A stretch of DNA of 64,000 nucleotides from an uncultured Pelagibacteraceae bacterium (GTDB lineage Bacteria > Pseudomonadota > Alphaproteobacteria > Pelagibacterales > Pelagibacteraceae). Of this stretch, positions 27,991 through 36,268 are shown piece by piece. The translations under genes and the position numbers were made by a program. Below the pieces are notes generated by a model. That model saw nothing but the letters and a program-made list of their open reading frames with translations. It did no database searches and was not told where the DNA came from. How positions within the stretch are numbered: the first letter of the stretch is position 1; every line of letters begins with the position of its first letter. The stretch is taken from the NCBI GenBank assembly GCA_902588965.1, contig CACIRD010000003.1, forward strand, positions 62,001 through 126,000, given 5' to 3'.

Positions 27991-28800
27991 TTATTCTGGA
28001 TTTTCTATATTTTCTACGTTCTCTGAACTTTCTTGAGTTGTTATAGGACTCTTTGTCTCCACTGGTTTAGTTTGTTGTTCTAAATTTCTTTTTAAAGCTT
28101 TATTTAACTTTTTTTGAGTATCTTCTTTAGATAATTTAAGAACTATTTGAAATTCTGACAAAATTCTATCATAAGCTTTTTCAAATAGTTGTCTTTCACT
28201 ATAAGATTGATCAACAAGAATATCGTCTCCTTTATTTAGGTCTCTCACAACTTCCGCTAATTCATAAATTTTTCCAGATGTTATCTTTTGATCATATTCT
28301 TGTGCTCTTCTACTCCACATAGATCTTTTAATCTTAGGTTTACTTTTTAAAATAGATATAGACTTATTAATTTGATTTATAGTGGACAGAGGTCTTAAAT
28401 GTGATTGTTTATTAATTGGCAATAATCCTATTGCTTTATCTTTCTCAAATTTAATATCATAGCATTGTACTTCAATACCGCCTATAGTTTTTGTACTTGT
28501 AGATAAAATTTGACCTACACCATGTTTTGGATAAACAATATAATCTTTAGGTTTGAAAATTTTCTTTTCTGTTTCTTGTTTTTTTATCTTCTTTATTTCT
28601 GGTTTTTGCTCATTTTGTTTAGGTATCCTTAAATTAGGAGATTTTGGCTTTTCTTTTAATACTTGAGCTTTTTTTATTTTTGGCGACTTTTTTTTCTTTA
28701 TATCCTTTACACTTTTTTTTTTAGTTTTTTTTAAAACTTTTTTTTTTATATTTTTTTTGGGTTTTTTTTTATTCAAGATTTTCTTTAAAATATTTTTCAT
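27991..28800 (-). CDS. CarD/CdnL-family transcription regulator with lysine-rich N-terminal tail
   Basis: CarD/CdnL proteins bind RNA polymerase beta and stabilise open promoter complexes, notably at rRNA promoters. The conserved module starts near residue 88 ([17 protein letters not shown]), continues with [20 protein letters not shown], and has the C-terminal helical domain with [17 protein letters not shown] and [23 protein letters not shown]. Before it are about 85 residues, mostly Lys with Pro and Ile ([18 protein letters not shown]), unusual for the family. The start lies 32 bases inside fdxA. No later Met occurs before the CarD core. Confidence 0.9.
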   Translation of the reverse strand: MKNILKKILNKKKPKKNIKKKVLKKTKKKSVKDIKKKKSPKIKKAQVLKEKPKSPNLRIPKQNEQKPEIKKIKKQETEKKIFKPKDYIVYPKHGVGQILSTSTKTIGGIEVQCYDIKFEKDKAIGLLPINKQSHLRPLSTINQINKSISILKSKPKIKRSMWSRRAQEYDQKITSGKIYELAEVVRDLNKGDDILVDQSYSERQLFEKAYDRILSEFQIVLKLSKEDTQKKLNKALKRNLEQQTKPVETKSPITTQESSENVENIENPE

Positions 28801-29098
28801 ATTTGTTTTCTACATCTTTAAATTTTTCATGATCCTGAGGAGGATCTTTCTTTTCACTTATATTCGGCCAAATTTCAGAATATTTTGTGTTTACCTCTAA
28901 CCATTTTTCGCTTCCCTCAGCTGTGTCTGGAACTATAGCGTCTACTGGACATTCTGGTTCGCAAACGCCACAATCTATACACTCATCAGGTTTAATTACA
29001 AGCATATTTTTTCCCTCGTAGAAGCAATCGACCGGACATACCTCAACGCAATCCATCAATTTACATTTAATACATTTATCATTTACAAGGTATGTCAT
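28769..29098 (-). CDS. fdxA: 7Fe-8S ferredoxin FdxA
   Basis: A 109-residue bacterial ferredoxin with two clusters. The first cysteine set is [18 protein letters not shown], where spacing indicates a 3Fe-4S plus 4Fe-4S type, and the second is [16 protein letters not shown]. The C-terminal extension ([16 protein letters not shown]) is typical of alphaproteobacterial FdxA. It overlaps carD by 32 bases and the TerB gene by 1 base. The helicase - fdxA - carD linkage is widespread in alphaproteobacteria. Confidence 0.95.
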   Translation of the reverse strand: MTYLVNDKCIKCKLMDCVEVCPVDCFYEGKNMLVIKPDECIDCGVCEPECPVDAIVPDTAEGSEKWLEVNTKYSEIWPNISEKKDPPQDHEKFKDVENKYEKYFKENLE

Positions 29099-29520
29099 TA
29101 TTTATTAAATTTATTTTTTACTTTTTCTTTAATATAGCCAGCGATCGCATTATCAACATAAAGAAGTCCAGTTAATCGTCTCATAAAATTAGATTCATAC
29201 ATGTCAGAAACTCCATCTGAATAAATTATATTCCATAGCATTTCTAATACTTTTTCTTTTATTTTTTCATCTGAATTTTTAATTTCTTTTGTAAAATCAA
29301 GTATTTGATTTGAGTTTTTTTCAAGAATTTCAGCTTTATTTAAAAATTCTGATGTTTTTTCGCTTTTTACTCCAAGTTCTATCAAAGCTTTTATTATAAT
29401 TTTTTTTTCATTTTCAGAGTAATTTTGATCTATTTTGGCGGCATGAATTAAAAGTGCAGCAATTTTAATTTCAAAATTATTATTATTATCTATCTTTTTT
29501 TTTTTTAAAAAATTAAACAT
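29098..29520 (-). CDS. TerB-family helical protein
   Basis: A 140-residue all-helical protein with the TerB pattern: [24 protein letters not shown] (the acidic D-x3-S/T-x2-E metal-type segment) in the first half and [21 protein letters not shown] in the second, a duplicated motif. TerB-like proteins occur as small standalone genes in proteobacteria, mostly without a known role. Tellurite resistance is not implied. It is joined by 1-base overlaps to both the helicase and fdxA, in the slot where other alphaproteobacteria often have an S4-domain gene. Confidence 0.8.
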   Translation of the reverse strand: MFNFLKKKKIDNNNNFEIKIAALLIHAAKIDQNYSENEKKIIIKALIELGVKSEKTSEFLNKAEILEKNSNQILDFTKEIKNSDEKIKEKVLEMLWNIIYSDGVSDMYESNFMRRLTGLLYVDNAIAGYIKEKVKNKFNK

Positions 29521-32003
29521 TACTTAAAATTTATTTCACTTAATATATTAAAAGGATTATCCTTTGTTGATCTTCTAGTATTAATAGATTTTTTGCTCTT
29601 CTTGAAAGGTAAATACTTAAAATAAAAATTATTTTCTTTCTCAAATGTTCTATACCCCATTTTTTTTATTAGTTTAATAAAATCATCTTTGCTACACCCC
29701 AATAAATTTAAAAAGTCTGAAGAAAGTTTTACTTCTTTTTCTTTAGTTTGTTCAGAACTCATTATTTTTAGAAATAATCTTTCCAAAATATCAATTCTTA
29801 CAAAGTAATTATCAAATTTTTCGAAACCACATAGTAGCATAAATTTAGAGTTTATTTTATTTTTATCCTCAAAAAAATTTAAGCCAAATTTAGGTGGTTC
29901 AAGTTCAAAATATTTTTGATGAAAATTTTTCCAAAGTAAGATTCTTAAAGAAACTGCAGAGGGTTTAAATAATCTGTGCAGAAAAATATGATATCGACCG
30001 AATTTCACACCTAATTTTCTTAAAATTTTTCTTTCCTCTTGCTTTAAAAATTGAACATAATTTAAAACTTCATCTCTTTTTATTACACCATTATTTTCAT
30101 ATAGTTGATACGCCAAAGCTCTCACTGATGAATTTATTTCTTTTAAGCTTTTTAAATTTATTAAATTTTCTAAATCTTCATTAATTTTATTGTTAATCCA
30201 TGCGTTTAAATATTCGCTGAATTTATTTTGATCTTCATTATCTATCATTTCATCAATTATTAGCTTTATTTCTGGATTAAGATAATCTTTGCCTGGCATA
30301 AGTTGAGCTATAGCAAAATTATTCCAGTATATTTTGAAATCTTCCCTTAAATTTATTAATCCACTTTTTTTAATTTTTTCAATTCTTTTTAAAATTTCTG
30401 GACCAACATTTTGTCTTGCTGCTTTTTTAAGGGATTTAACATCAGTATCTAGAGCTCCTATTTTAAAGTCTAAATCCAACTTTAAACCTTTAAGCTTTCC
30501 TATAAATTGTTTGTTTATCATAACTTTTTCATCATCAAGAATTTTAGTATCGAAAGATATATCTTGTTTTAGACCTCTCGCTAAAACACTAGCTCTTTTA
30601 TCAATGAAACTTTTTGTTAATTCTTCGTGCAATCGATCTGATAATTTATCCTCAATATTTTTTGTTCTTTCTATCCAATAATCTTGATTTTCTACCCAAT
30701 TAACTTTGTTTGAAACGTAGGACCATGTTCTAACATTTGCAATTCTATTTGAAATAGAGTCAATATTTCCATCTAGTTTATCGAGAGAAGATAACTGCTG
30801 CTTCATAAAATTATTAGTAATTTTACACTTATCATTCCTCAAGAAATTAAAGACTTTTCCAACAATTTCCATATGATGTCCATAAGTCTTCTTTACAAAA
30901 TCAGGAATTTGACAACATTCCCATAAAAGCCGCAGTTCATTTTCATCAGTAAAAATTTTCAGATTTTCTGTATCTTTTAAAAGATTTTTTAAAACTTTCT
31001 CATCTTCACATTCAAAAACTCTTTTTAACCAACTTTTTTTCGGTCTTTCATCTAAAGATTTAATTAGCGCTCTTCCATTTTTAAAATTAAGATTTGTATT
31101 TCTCCAAAAAATAGTGTGTATTTCGTCAAATTGATGGTTTTCTAATGAGTTTACCTCATCAGGATTTATTTCGCCACACTCTCCTGTTCTTCCAAAAGAT
31201 CCGTCATTAAGGTAACGGCCAGCTCTTCCTGCAATTTGACCTATCTCAGATAAATTAAGACGTCTAAGTTTTTTGCCGTCGAACTTTTTTAAATTTGAAA
31301 AATAAACATTCTCTAAATCCATGTTAATTCCCATACCAATAGCATCTGTAGCAACTAGATAATCGACATCACCTGATTGATAAAGTGAAACTTGAGAATT
31401 TCTTGTTTTTGGAGATAAAGAGCCCATTACTATTGCTGCACCACCTTTTTGTCTTCTTAAGAGCTCGGCAATGGCATAAACTTCTTCTGCTGAAAAAGCA
31501 ATAATTGCACTTTTTCTCTCTATTCTTGAAATTTTCTTATGACCCGAATAAGATAGTTTAGATAATCTTTCTTTATTTATATAGTGTACATCACCCTCTA
31601 GTTTTTCTATGATGTTTTTAAAAGAGTTAGAACCCATAAACATTGTTGTTTTTTCGCCTCTAAGATTTAAAAGCCTGTCAGTAAAAATGTGTCCTCTTTC
31701 GGGGTCTGAACACATTTGAATTTCATCAACAGCAACAAAATCTAAATTTTTATCAATTGGCATAGACTCTACAGTGCAAAGATAATATTTGGCATTAGAT
31801 GGTATTATTTTTTCCTCTCCAGTAATCAATGCAACTTTACTTGGATCTATTTTTTTAACGACTTTGTCATAAACTTCTCTTGCAAGAAGTCTTAAAGGAA
31901 AACCCATCATTCCAGAATCAAATGAAAGCATAGTTTCAATGGCAAGAAAAGTTTTTCCAGTATTAGTAGGACCTAGAACAGCTACAATTTTGTTTTTTTT
32001 CAT
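29520..32003 (-). CDS. Suv3-like DEAD/H-box RNA helicase
   Basis: An 827-residue superfamily 2 helicase related to mitochondrial SUV3. Walker A is VLGPTNTGKTFLAIE at residues 8-22, motif II is VDEIQMCSDPERGHIFTDRLL, motif V covers VATDAIGMGINMDLENVYF and motif VI is EIGQIAGRAGRYLNDGSFG. The long C-terminal half (after about 300) is helical, with a lysine-rich end. In mitochondria SUV3 works with PNPase to degrade RNA. The pnp gene is in this window but far away. It leads the TerB - fdxA - carD operon. Confidence 0.9.
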   Translation of the reverse strand: MKKNKIVAVLGPTNTGKTFLAIETMLSFDSGMMGFPLRLLAREVYDKVVKKIDPSKVALITGEEKIIPSNAKYYLCTVESMPIDKNLDFVAVDEIQMCSDPERGHIFTDRLLNLRGEKTTMFMGSNSFKNIIEKLEGDVHYINKERLSKLSYSGHKKISRIERKSAIIAFSAEEVYAIAELLRRQKGGAAIVMGSLSPKTRNSQVSLYQSGDVDYLVATDAIGMGINMDLENVYFSNLKKFDGKKLRRLNLSEIGQIAGRAGRYLNDGSFGRTGECGEINPDEVNSLENHQFDEIHTIFWRNTNLNFKNGRALIKSLDERPKKSWLKRVFECEDEKVLKNLLKDTENLKIFTDENELRLLWECCQIPDFVKKTYGHHMEIVGKVFNFLRNDKCKITNNFMKQQLSSLDKLDGNIDSISNRIANVRTWSYVSNKVNWVENQDYWIERTKNIEDKLSDRLHEELTKSFIDKRASVLARGLKQDISFDTKILDDEKVMINKQFIGKLKGLKLDLDFKIGALDTDVKSLKKAARQNVGPEILKRIEKIKKSGLINLREDFKIYWNNFAIAQLMPGKDYLNPEIKLIIDEMIDNEDQNKFSEYLNAWINNKINEDLENLINLKSLKEINSSVRALAYQLYENNGVIKRDEVLNYVQFLKQEERKILRKLGVKFGRYHIFLHRLFKPSAVSLRILLWKNFHQKYFELEPPKFGLNFFEDKNKINSKFMLLCGFEKFDNYFVRIDILERLFLKIMSSEQTKEKEVKLSSDFLNLLGCSKDDFIKLIKKMGYRTFEKENNFYFKYLPFKKSKKSINTRRSTKDNPFNILSEINFK

Positions 32004-32012
32004 TTCAAAGTT

Positions 32013-32115
32013 TTGTGTTTAAATTTTTATGACCACTATATATAGTTATGACCCAAGAACAAAAATGGACTAAAACAGGTCCGAATCGACTTGGTATTAG
32101 TTCTCATTTTTTAGT
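32013..32115 (+). ncRNA. Candidate small structured RNA or 24-codon ORF upstream of the helicase
   Basis: A promoter-like TTGTGT (32013-32018) with an 18-bp spacer to TATATA (32037-32042, inside the perfect palindrome ACTATATATAGT) precedes a locally GC-richer segment. It can fold as nested stems: CCAAG (32053-32057) with CTTGG (32090-32094), enclosing GGAC (32067-32070) with GTCC (32079-32082). A T run follows at 32106. The same stretch holds a 24-codon ORF from 32048 (MTQEQKWTKTGPNRL...). Which reading is right, if either, cannot be decided here. Confidence 0.25.
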
Positions 32116-32168
32116 TTTATAAATTGATTATAGCATATTAATAGCAATTATCCACATTCTCATTTATT

Positions 32169-32573
32169 TTAAGAATTTACTTTTAACATCTTCCATACGC
32201 CCGAAGCACTAGCAACTATCCTTTTTTTTGAATACAAGTGGCAAATTAAAAAAACCATTGATTTTGATTTTTTTAAAATTTTTACAAATCCCTTAATTTC
32301 ATCATATATTTTTGTAGGTGCTATAAATTTAATATCTAAAGAAACTGTTACGCATGGAATATTGTTTGAAATTTTTCTCGCTGCAGTTCCGGAACCAGCA
32401 TCAATTATAGATGCAATGTATCCGCCATGAGTTATCTTAGATTGATTTAGATGGCTTTTACTAATCACAGTTTTAAATTCGTATTCTTTTTCTGAAATAA
32501 CTCGAAAAAGTAAGCCTCCATTATGTTTCATAAATCCAGACTTAATACTTATTTGCTCAAATTTCTTTGACAT
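32169..32573 (-). CDS. PaaI-like hot-dog thioesterase
   Basis: A 134-residue 4HBT/PaaI-family protein that would hydrolyse an acyl-CoA thioester. The core motif LNQSKITHGGYIASIIDAGSGTAA holds the conserved HGG and the acidic residue on the central helix, and VSLDIKFIAPTKIYDEIKG is the following beta-strand pair. The length fits a single hot-dog domain. The substrate is unknown. It lies alone between the helicase and tRNA-Arg, possibly behind the 27-codon ORF at 32579-32662. Confidence 0.85.
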   Translation of the reverse strand: MSKKFEQISIKSGFMKHNGGLLFRVISEKEYEFKTVISKSHLNQSKITHGGYIASIIDAGSGTAARKISNNIPCVTVSLDIKFIAPTKIYDEIKGFVKILKKSKSMVFLICHLYSKKRIVASASGVWKMLKVNS

Positions 32574-32578
32574 AAATT

Positions 32579-32662
32579 TTATAAAAGAAAGGTCAATATT
32601 ATTAAAAATAAAAAAATTATTATAAAGAAATATATAACCGATTTCATTAAAGATATTTTCAT
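32579..32662 (-). CDS. Possible 27-residue membrane peptide (not in ORF track)
   Basis: MKISLMKSV is followed by a single hydrophobic segment (IYFFIIIFLFLIILTFLL) running to the stop, 5 bp ahead of the thioesterase ATG on the same strand. It would be a one-helix membrane peptide. Such ORFs arise easily from T-rich DNA, so support is weak; position just before a coding gene is the only extra argument. Confidence 0.25.
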   Translation of the reverse strand: MKISLMKSVIYFFIIIFLFLIILTFLL

Positions 32663-32675
32663 AAAAACCTTACTC

Positions 32676-32752
32676 TGGTGCGCCTGCTAGGAGTTGAACC
32701 CAGAACCTCCTGGTCCGTAGCCAAGCGCTCTATCCAATTGAGCTACAGGCGC
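32676..32752 (-). tRNA. tRNA-Arg (anticodon ACG)
   Basis: Read on the minus strand, the acceptor stem GCGCCTG pairs with CAGGCGC and is followed by A and CCA. The D arm is GCTC-AATTGGATA-GAGC, and the anticodon arm CTTGG-CTACGGA-CCAGG gives ACG, which is normally edited to ICG by TadA. The T arm is AGGAG-TTCAACT-style with the matching stem CTCCT. Confidence 0.95.
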
Positions 32753-32823
32753 AAATTAATTATTTATAATATATAATTATATTTATTAATGTAAATGTCG
32801 ATAAATAAGTTACTTTTAAAAAA

Positions 32824-32940
32824 TTAATTTTTTTTTGATAGATAGCTTTTATTTAAGAGTATCATTTGTACCCAAAGTCTAGCATCAAGATCACGACAAT
32901 TATTATAATTTTTTAATTTTCTTATAAAAATTTTAAACAT
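32824..32940 (-). CDS. Possible 38-residue small protein (not in ORF track)
   Basis: The ORF reads MFKIFIRKLKNYNNCRDLDARLWVQM and ends LLNKSYLSKKN. Its middle (CRDLDARLWVQ) uses codons and residues not expected from simple AT-rich noise. It lies upstream of tRNA-Arg on the same strand and is divergent from the DMT transporter. I do not recognise it. No ribosome-binding site stands out. Confidence 0.35.
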   Translation of the reverse strand: MFKIFIRKLKNYNNCRDLDARLWVQMILLNKSYLSKKN

Positions 32941-33003
32941 AGTTAATAATCAATTTTAAGATTGACTAAAAAAAGATATAAATGTGTTCTAAATTTAAAA
33001 ATT

Positions 33004-33891
33004 ATGTCAAAATCTTTATCAATGTTCAGTGCACTTTTATGTACTTTAATATGGGGCACAACCTTTATAGCTCAAGACACGGGAATGGACAAAATTGGGC
33101 CATTTACTTTTAATGGAGCTAGATTTTTTGTTGGGTTTTTGGCATTAATACCATTTTTCTTTATTTTTGAGTTTAAAAAATTTAATAAAATTTATAATAA
33201 AAATAAAAAACGATTTTGTTATCTAGCTATTTTAATTGGAATATTTTTATTTTTAGCATCTGCATTACAACAAATATCACTACTTTACACAGATGTTGCT
33301 AATGCTGCATTTTTCACAATATTTTATGTGCCAATGGTTCCTATAACTGTTTTTATTTTATTTAAAAAAAAAGTTCATTGGAGTGTTTGGCCATCGGTAT
33401 TACTTTGTATTATGGGTGGATATTTACTTACCGATTTTTATGATGCTACAGTAAGAACAGGTGATTTATTAGTTATTTTATGCGCGTTATTTTGGAGTTT
33501 GCATATAATCTACATAGGGGAATTAATAATAGATTTTGATTTACCAATTACTGTAGGATTAATACAAACTTTCATAGTATCAATTTTTTCATTTTTTATT
33601 GGTCTGTTTTATGAAAATTTTGTTTTTGAAAATATTTTAAATGAAAAGCTTGAAATATTGTACGCGGGAATTCTTTCTGGAGGTTTTGCTTTTGTTTTAC
33701 AAATTTATGCACAGAAAAATATAAGTCCTGCTCCAGCAGCAATAATTTTTTCTTTAGAGGGTGTGTTTGCTACAGTAGCTGCTTGGATTATACTCGATCA
33801 AATTTTAAATATAAATAATATATTAGGATGTTCATTTATACTTGCTGGTGTATTACTGTCACAATTAGTTCCAGAAATAAAAAGATCTTAA
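33004..33891 (+). CDS. EamA/DMT-family transporter
   Basis: A multi-spanning inner-membrane protein of 295 residues from the start I prefer, MSKSLSMFSALLCTLIWGTTF at 33004. The track start at 32962 adds 14 residues unlike the family. About ten hydrophobic helices form two EamA repeats. Typical segments are GTTFIAQDTGMDKIGPFTFNGARF in the first and APAAAIIFSLEGVFATVAAWIIL in the second. DMT members export metabolites or amino acids. The substrate is unknown. The 3' end overlaps the convergent uppP by 4 bases. Confidence 0.85.
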   Translation: MSKSLSMFSALLCTLIWGTTFIAQDTGMDKIGPFTFNGARFFVGFLALIPFFFIFEFKKFNKIYNKNKKRFCYLAILIGIFLFLASALQQISLLYTDVANAAFFTIFYVPMVPITVFILFKKKVHWSVWPSVLLCIMGGYLLTDFYDATVRTGDLLVILCALFWSLHIIYIGELIIDFDLPITVGLIQTFIVSIFSFFIGLFYENFVFENILNEKLEILYAGILSGGFAFVLQIYAQKNISPAPAAIIFSLEGVFATVAAWIILDQILNINNILGCSFILAGVLLSQLVPEIKRS

Positions 33892-34658
33892 TTATAAATT
33901 ATAACAAATAGTATTAGTGAAAGAACAATTCTATAAACTACAAATAGATTTAATGAAAATTTTTTAACAAATATTAAAAAATATTTAATTGACATATAAG
34001 AAAAAATAAACGATAAAATTATTGAAAATACCACAACTAAACCAAATTCTATACCCTCTTCGAATAAATCTTTTGCCATTAAAAAACTCGCACCCATAAT
34101 TGCTGGAATTGATAGAAATAAAGAAATTTTTGTTGAATCATATCGACTAAAATTTAAAAACCTACCCGCAGTTATAACTATACCAGATCTACTTACCCCA
34201 GGAATTACTGCTAGTGCTTGTAGAATTCCAATTATACAAATAGATTTTAAACTAAGGTTATTACTTATTTTTTTTTTTACTTCAAATTTATCAGCAAAGT
34301 ATAGAAAAAAAGCAAAAATTAATGTTGCATAGGCTACAGTCTCTATATTTCTTAAATAATAAATTAAACCAGAATAATAAGTTATAGCACCTATTACTAC
34401 TAAAGGGATAGATCCAGCAACGAGTAGAATTAATAAGCTTTTATCTTTTGAAATGCTTAATAGATCTTTTCTAAAATAAATAATTATTGCTAAAAGGGAA
34501 CCTAAATGCAGACCAATGTCTACAAACAGCGATTGTGAACTAAAGTTTTTAATTTCAGAGATTAAAAAAATATGCGCAGATGAACTAATTGGTAAAAATT
34601 CAGATATACCTTGAATTGCTGATAAAATAAATATTTCTACAAAATCAAGTTCCATCAA
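33888..34658 (-). CDS. uppP: Undecaprenyl-diphosphate phosphatase (BacA/UppP)
   Basis: UppP recycles undecaprenyl diphosphate to the monophosphate carrier used for peptidoglycan and other glycans. The 256-residue integral membrane protein has the two family motifs: GISEFLPISSSAHIFL near residue 17 and PGVSRSGIVITAGRFL near 150, with the catalytic Glu, Ser and Arg residues. About seven hydrophobic segments are visible. It is a single gene convergent with the DMT transporter. Confidence 0.95.
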   Translation of the reverse strand: MMELDFVEIFILSAIQGISEFLPISSSAHIFLISEIKNFSSQSLFVDIGLHLGSLLAIIIYFRKDLLSISKDKSLLILLVAGSIPLVVIGAITYYSGLIYYLRNIETVAYATLIFAFFLYFADKFEVKKKISNNLSLKSICIIGILQALAVIPGVSRSGIVITAGRFLNFSRYDSTKISLFLSIPAIMGASFLMAKDLFEEGIEFGLVVVFSIILSFIFSYMSIKYFLIFVKKFSLNLFVVYRIVLSLILFVIIYN

Positions 34659-34828
34659 ATGCTTGGTAAACTATATATTCTGGAAATAAAGCAATAACAT
34701 GGAGGAATATTAGGTATGCAAAAATTGAATTTATCACTTATTTATTAACGTTTTTGAAGAAAAAAGGTAACCTATTATGACCTATTTTTATTTTAAATTA
34801 GGTATACATTGGTATATACCACCCAATT
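34659..34828 (+). promoter_or_regulatory. Leader/promoter region of gltDB with repeated TTAGGTAT-type elements
   Basis: The 170 bp hold ATTAGGTATGC (34709-34719) and ATTAGGTATAC (34797-34807), with two intervening ACCTATT copies in the opposite orientation and a GGTATA...TATACC inverted repeat just before the gltD start. This spacing of half-sites looks like a transcription-factor region. A glutamine or glycine riboswitch was looked for but not recognised. No regulator can be named. Confidence 0.35.
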
Positions 34829-36268
34829 ATGTCAGATAAAATGCTAAAATTTATTAATATAGGTCAACAAAACCCACCTAAGAGAAATATTCAGAATAGA
34901 AAAGAGGATTTTAAGGAAATATATGACGAATTTATTAATGCAAAAGCAAAAGAACAATCAAGTAGATGTTCTCAATGCGGGGTTCCTTTTTGTCAGATTC
35001 ATTGTCCCTTGAGCAATAATATTCCTGACTGGTTAAAGTTAACAGCAGAGGGAAGATTAGAGGAAGCATATGAATTATCACAAAGTACAAATAATATGCC
35101 TGAAGTGTGCGGACGTATATGTCCACAGGATAGATTGTGTGAAGGTAATTGTGTGATTGAACAATCTGGACATGGAACAGTAACGATTGGTTCGGTAGAA
35201 AAGTTTATAACAGAAAACGCATGGGCAAATGGATGGGTAAAACCAATAAATGTTAAGACTGAGTTAAAACAAAGTGTTGGAATTATAGGAGCAGGTCCTG
35301 CAGGTTTAGCATGCGGCGAGCAATTAAGAAAATCTGGATATCAAGTAACAATATATGATCGTTATGATAGAGCTGGAGGGTTATTAATTTATGGAATACC
35401 CAATTTTAAGTTAGAAAAGTTTGTAGTTGAAAGACGTACAGAGCTTCTAAAAAAAAGTGGAATAAATTTTGTACAAAATTTTGAAGTTGGTAAAGATACA
35501 ACTCTTGACAAATTGAAAGAAAAACACGACGCAATATTAATTGCAACTGGAGTTTATAAAGCTAGAGAAATAAATATTCCTGGTAGTGATTTAAATAATA
35601 TTTTTCCTGCTATGGAATTTTTAACAGCATCAAATAAAAAAGGATTAGGTGATAGTGTTAAAAAGTTTGATGATGGCACTCTTAATGCTGAAGGAAAAAA
35701 TATAGTTGTAATAGGTGGTGGTGATACAGCAATGGACTGTGTTCGAACTGCTGTGAGACAAAATGCAAAATCTGTTAAGTGTTTATATAGAAGAGATAAA
35801 GAAAATATGCCTGGATCTTCCAGAGAAGTTGCTAATGCGGAAGAAGAAGGTGTAGAATTTGTATGGCTTTCAAGTCCAAAAGAGTTTCATGGGACTAGCG
35901 AAGTAGAAAAAATAAGCGTTAATAAAATTAAATTAGGTGAACCAGATGATTCTGGGAGAAGAAAACCTGAAATACAAGATAATGCAGGTTTTAATTTAGA
36001 TGTTGATATGGTGATAAAATCATTAGGATTTGATCCTGAGGACCTTCCAAAACTTTTTAACAATAATAATCTTCAAGTTTCAAAATGGGGAACAATTAAG
36101 ATAGACTTTGAAACTTTAGAAACTAATATTCCAGGTGTTTTTGCAGCCGGTGATATTGTAAGAGGAGCCTCTTTAGTAGTATGGGCAATCAAAGACGGTA
36201 GAGATGCCGCTGAGTCAATTATTAAACATTTGAAACAAAAAGAAATTACGAAAATAAAAGTCGCGTAA
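34829..36268 (+). CDS. gltD: Glutamate synthase, small (beta) subunit
   Basis: GltD passes electrons from NADPH to the large subunit of glutamate synthase. In 479 residues the N-terminal part has two Cys clusters for 4Fe-4S binding (CSQCGVPFCQIHCPLSNNIPDW and VCGRICPQDRLCEGNC). Two Rossmann motifs follow, GIIGAGPAGLACGEQL for FAD and VVIGGGDTAMDCVRTA for NADPH, and the C-terminal PGVFAAGDIVRGASLVVWAI closes the FAD site. The stop overlaps gltB as TAATG, so the subunits are coupled. Upstream repeats suggest regulation. Confidence 0.96.
   Translation: MSDKMLKFINIGQQNPPKRNIQNRKEDFKEIYDEFINAKAKEQSSRCSQCGVPFCQIHCPLSNNIPDWLKLTAEGRLEEAYELSQSTNNMPEVCGRICPQDRLCEGNCVIEQSGHGTVTIGSVEKFITENAWANGWVKPINVKTELKQSVGIIGAGPAGLACGEQLRKSGYQVTIYDRYDRAGGLLIYGIPNFKLEKFVVERRTELLKKSGINFVQNFEVGKDTTLDKLKEKHDAILIATGVYKAREINIPGSDLNNIFPAMEFLTASNKKGLGDSVKKFDDGTLNAEGKNIVVIGGGDTAMDCVRTAVRQNAKSVKCLYRRDKENMPGSSREVANAEEEGVEFVWLSSPKEFHGTSEVEKISVNKIKLGEPDDSGRRKPEIQDNAGFNLDVDMVIKSLGFDPEDLPKLFNNNNLQVSKWGTIKIDFETLETNIPGVFAAGDIVRGASLVVWAIKDGRDAAESIIKHLKQKEITKIKVA

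Noticed and set aside
29098-29520. Tellurite resistance role for the TerB-family gene
   Set aside because: No other ter genes are present. TerB domains occur widely as single genes with unrelated or unknown roles.
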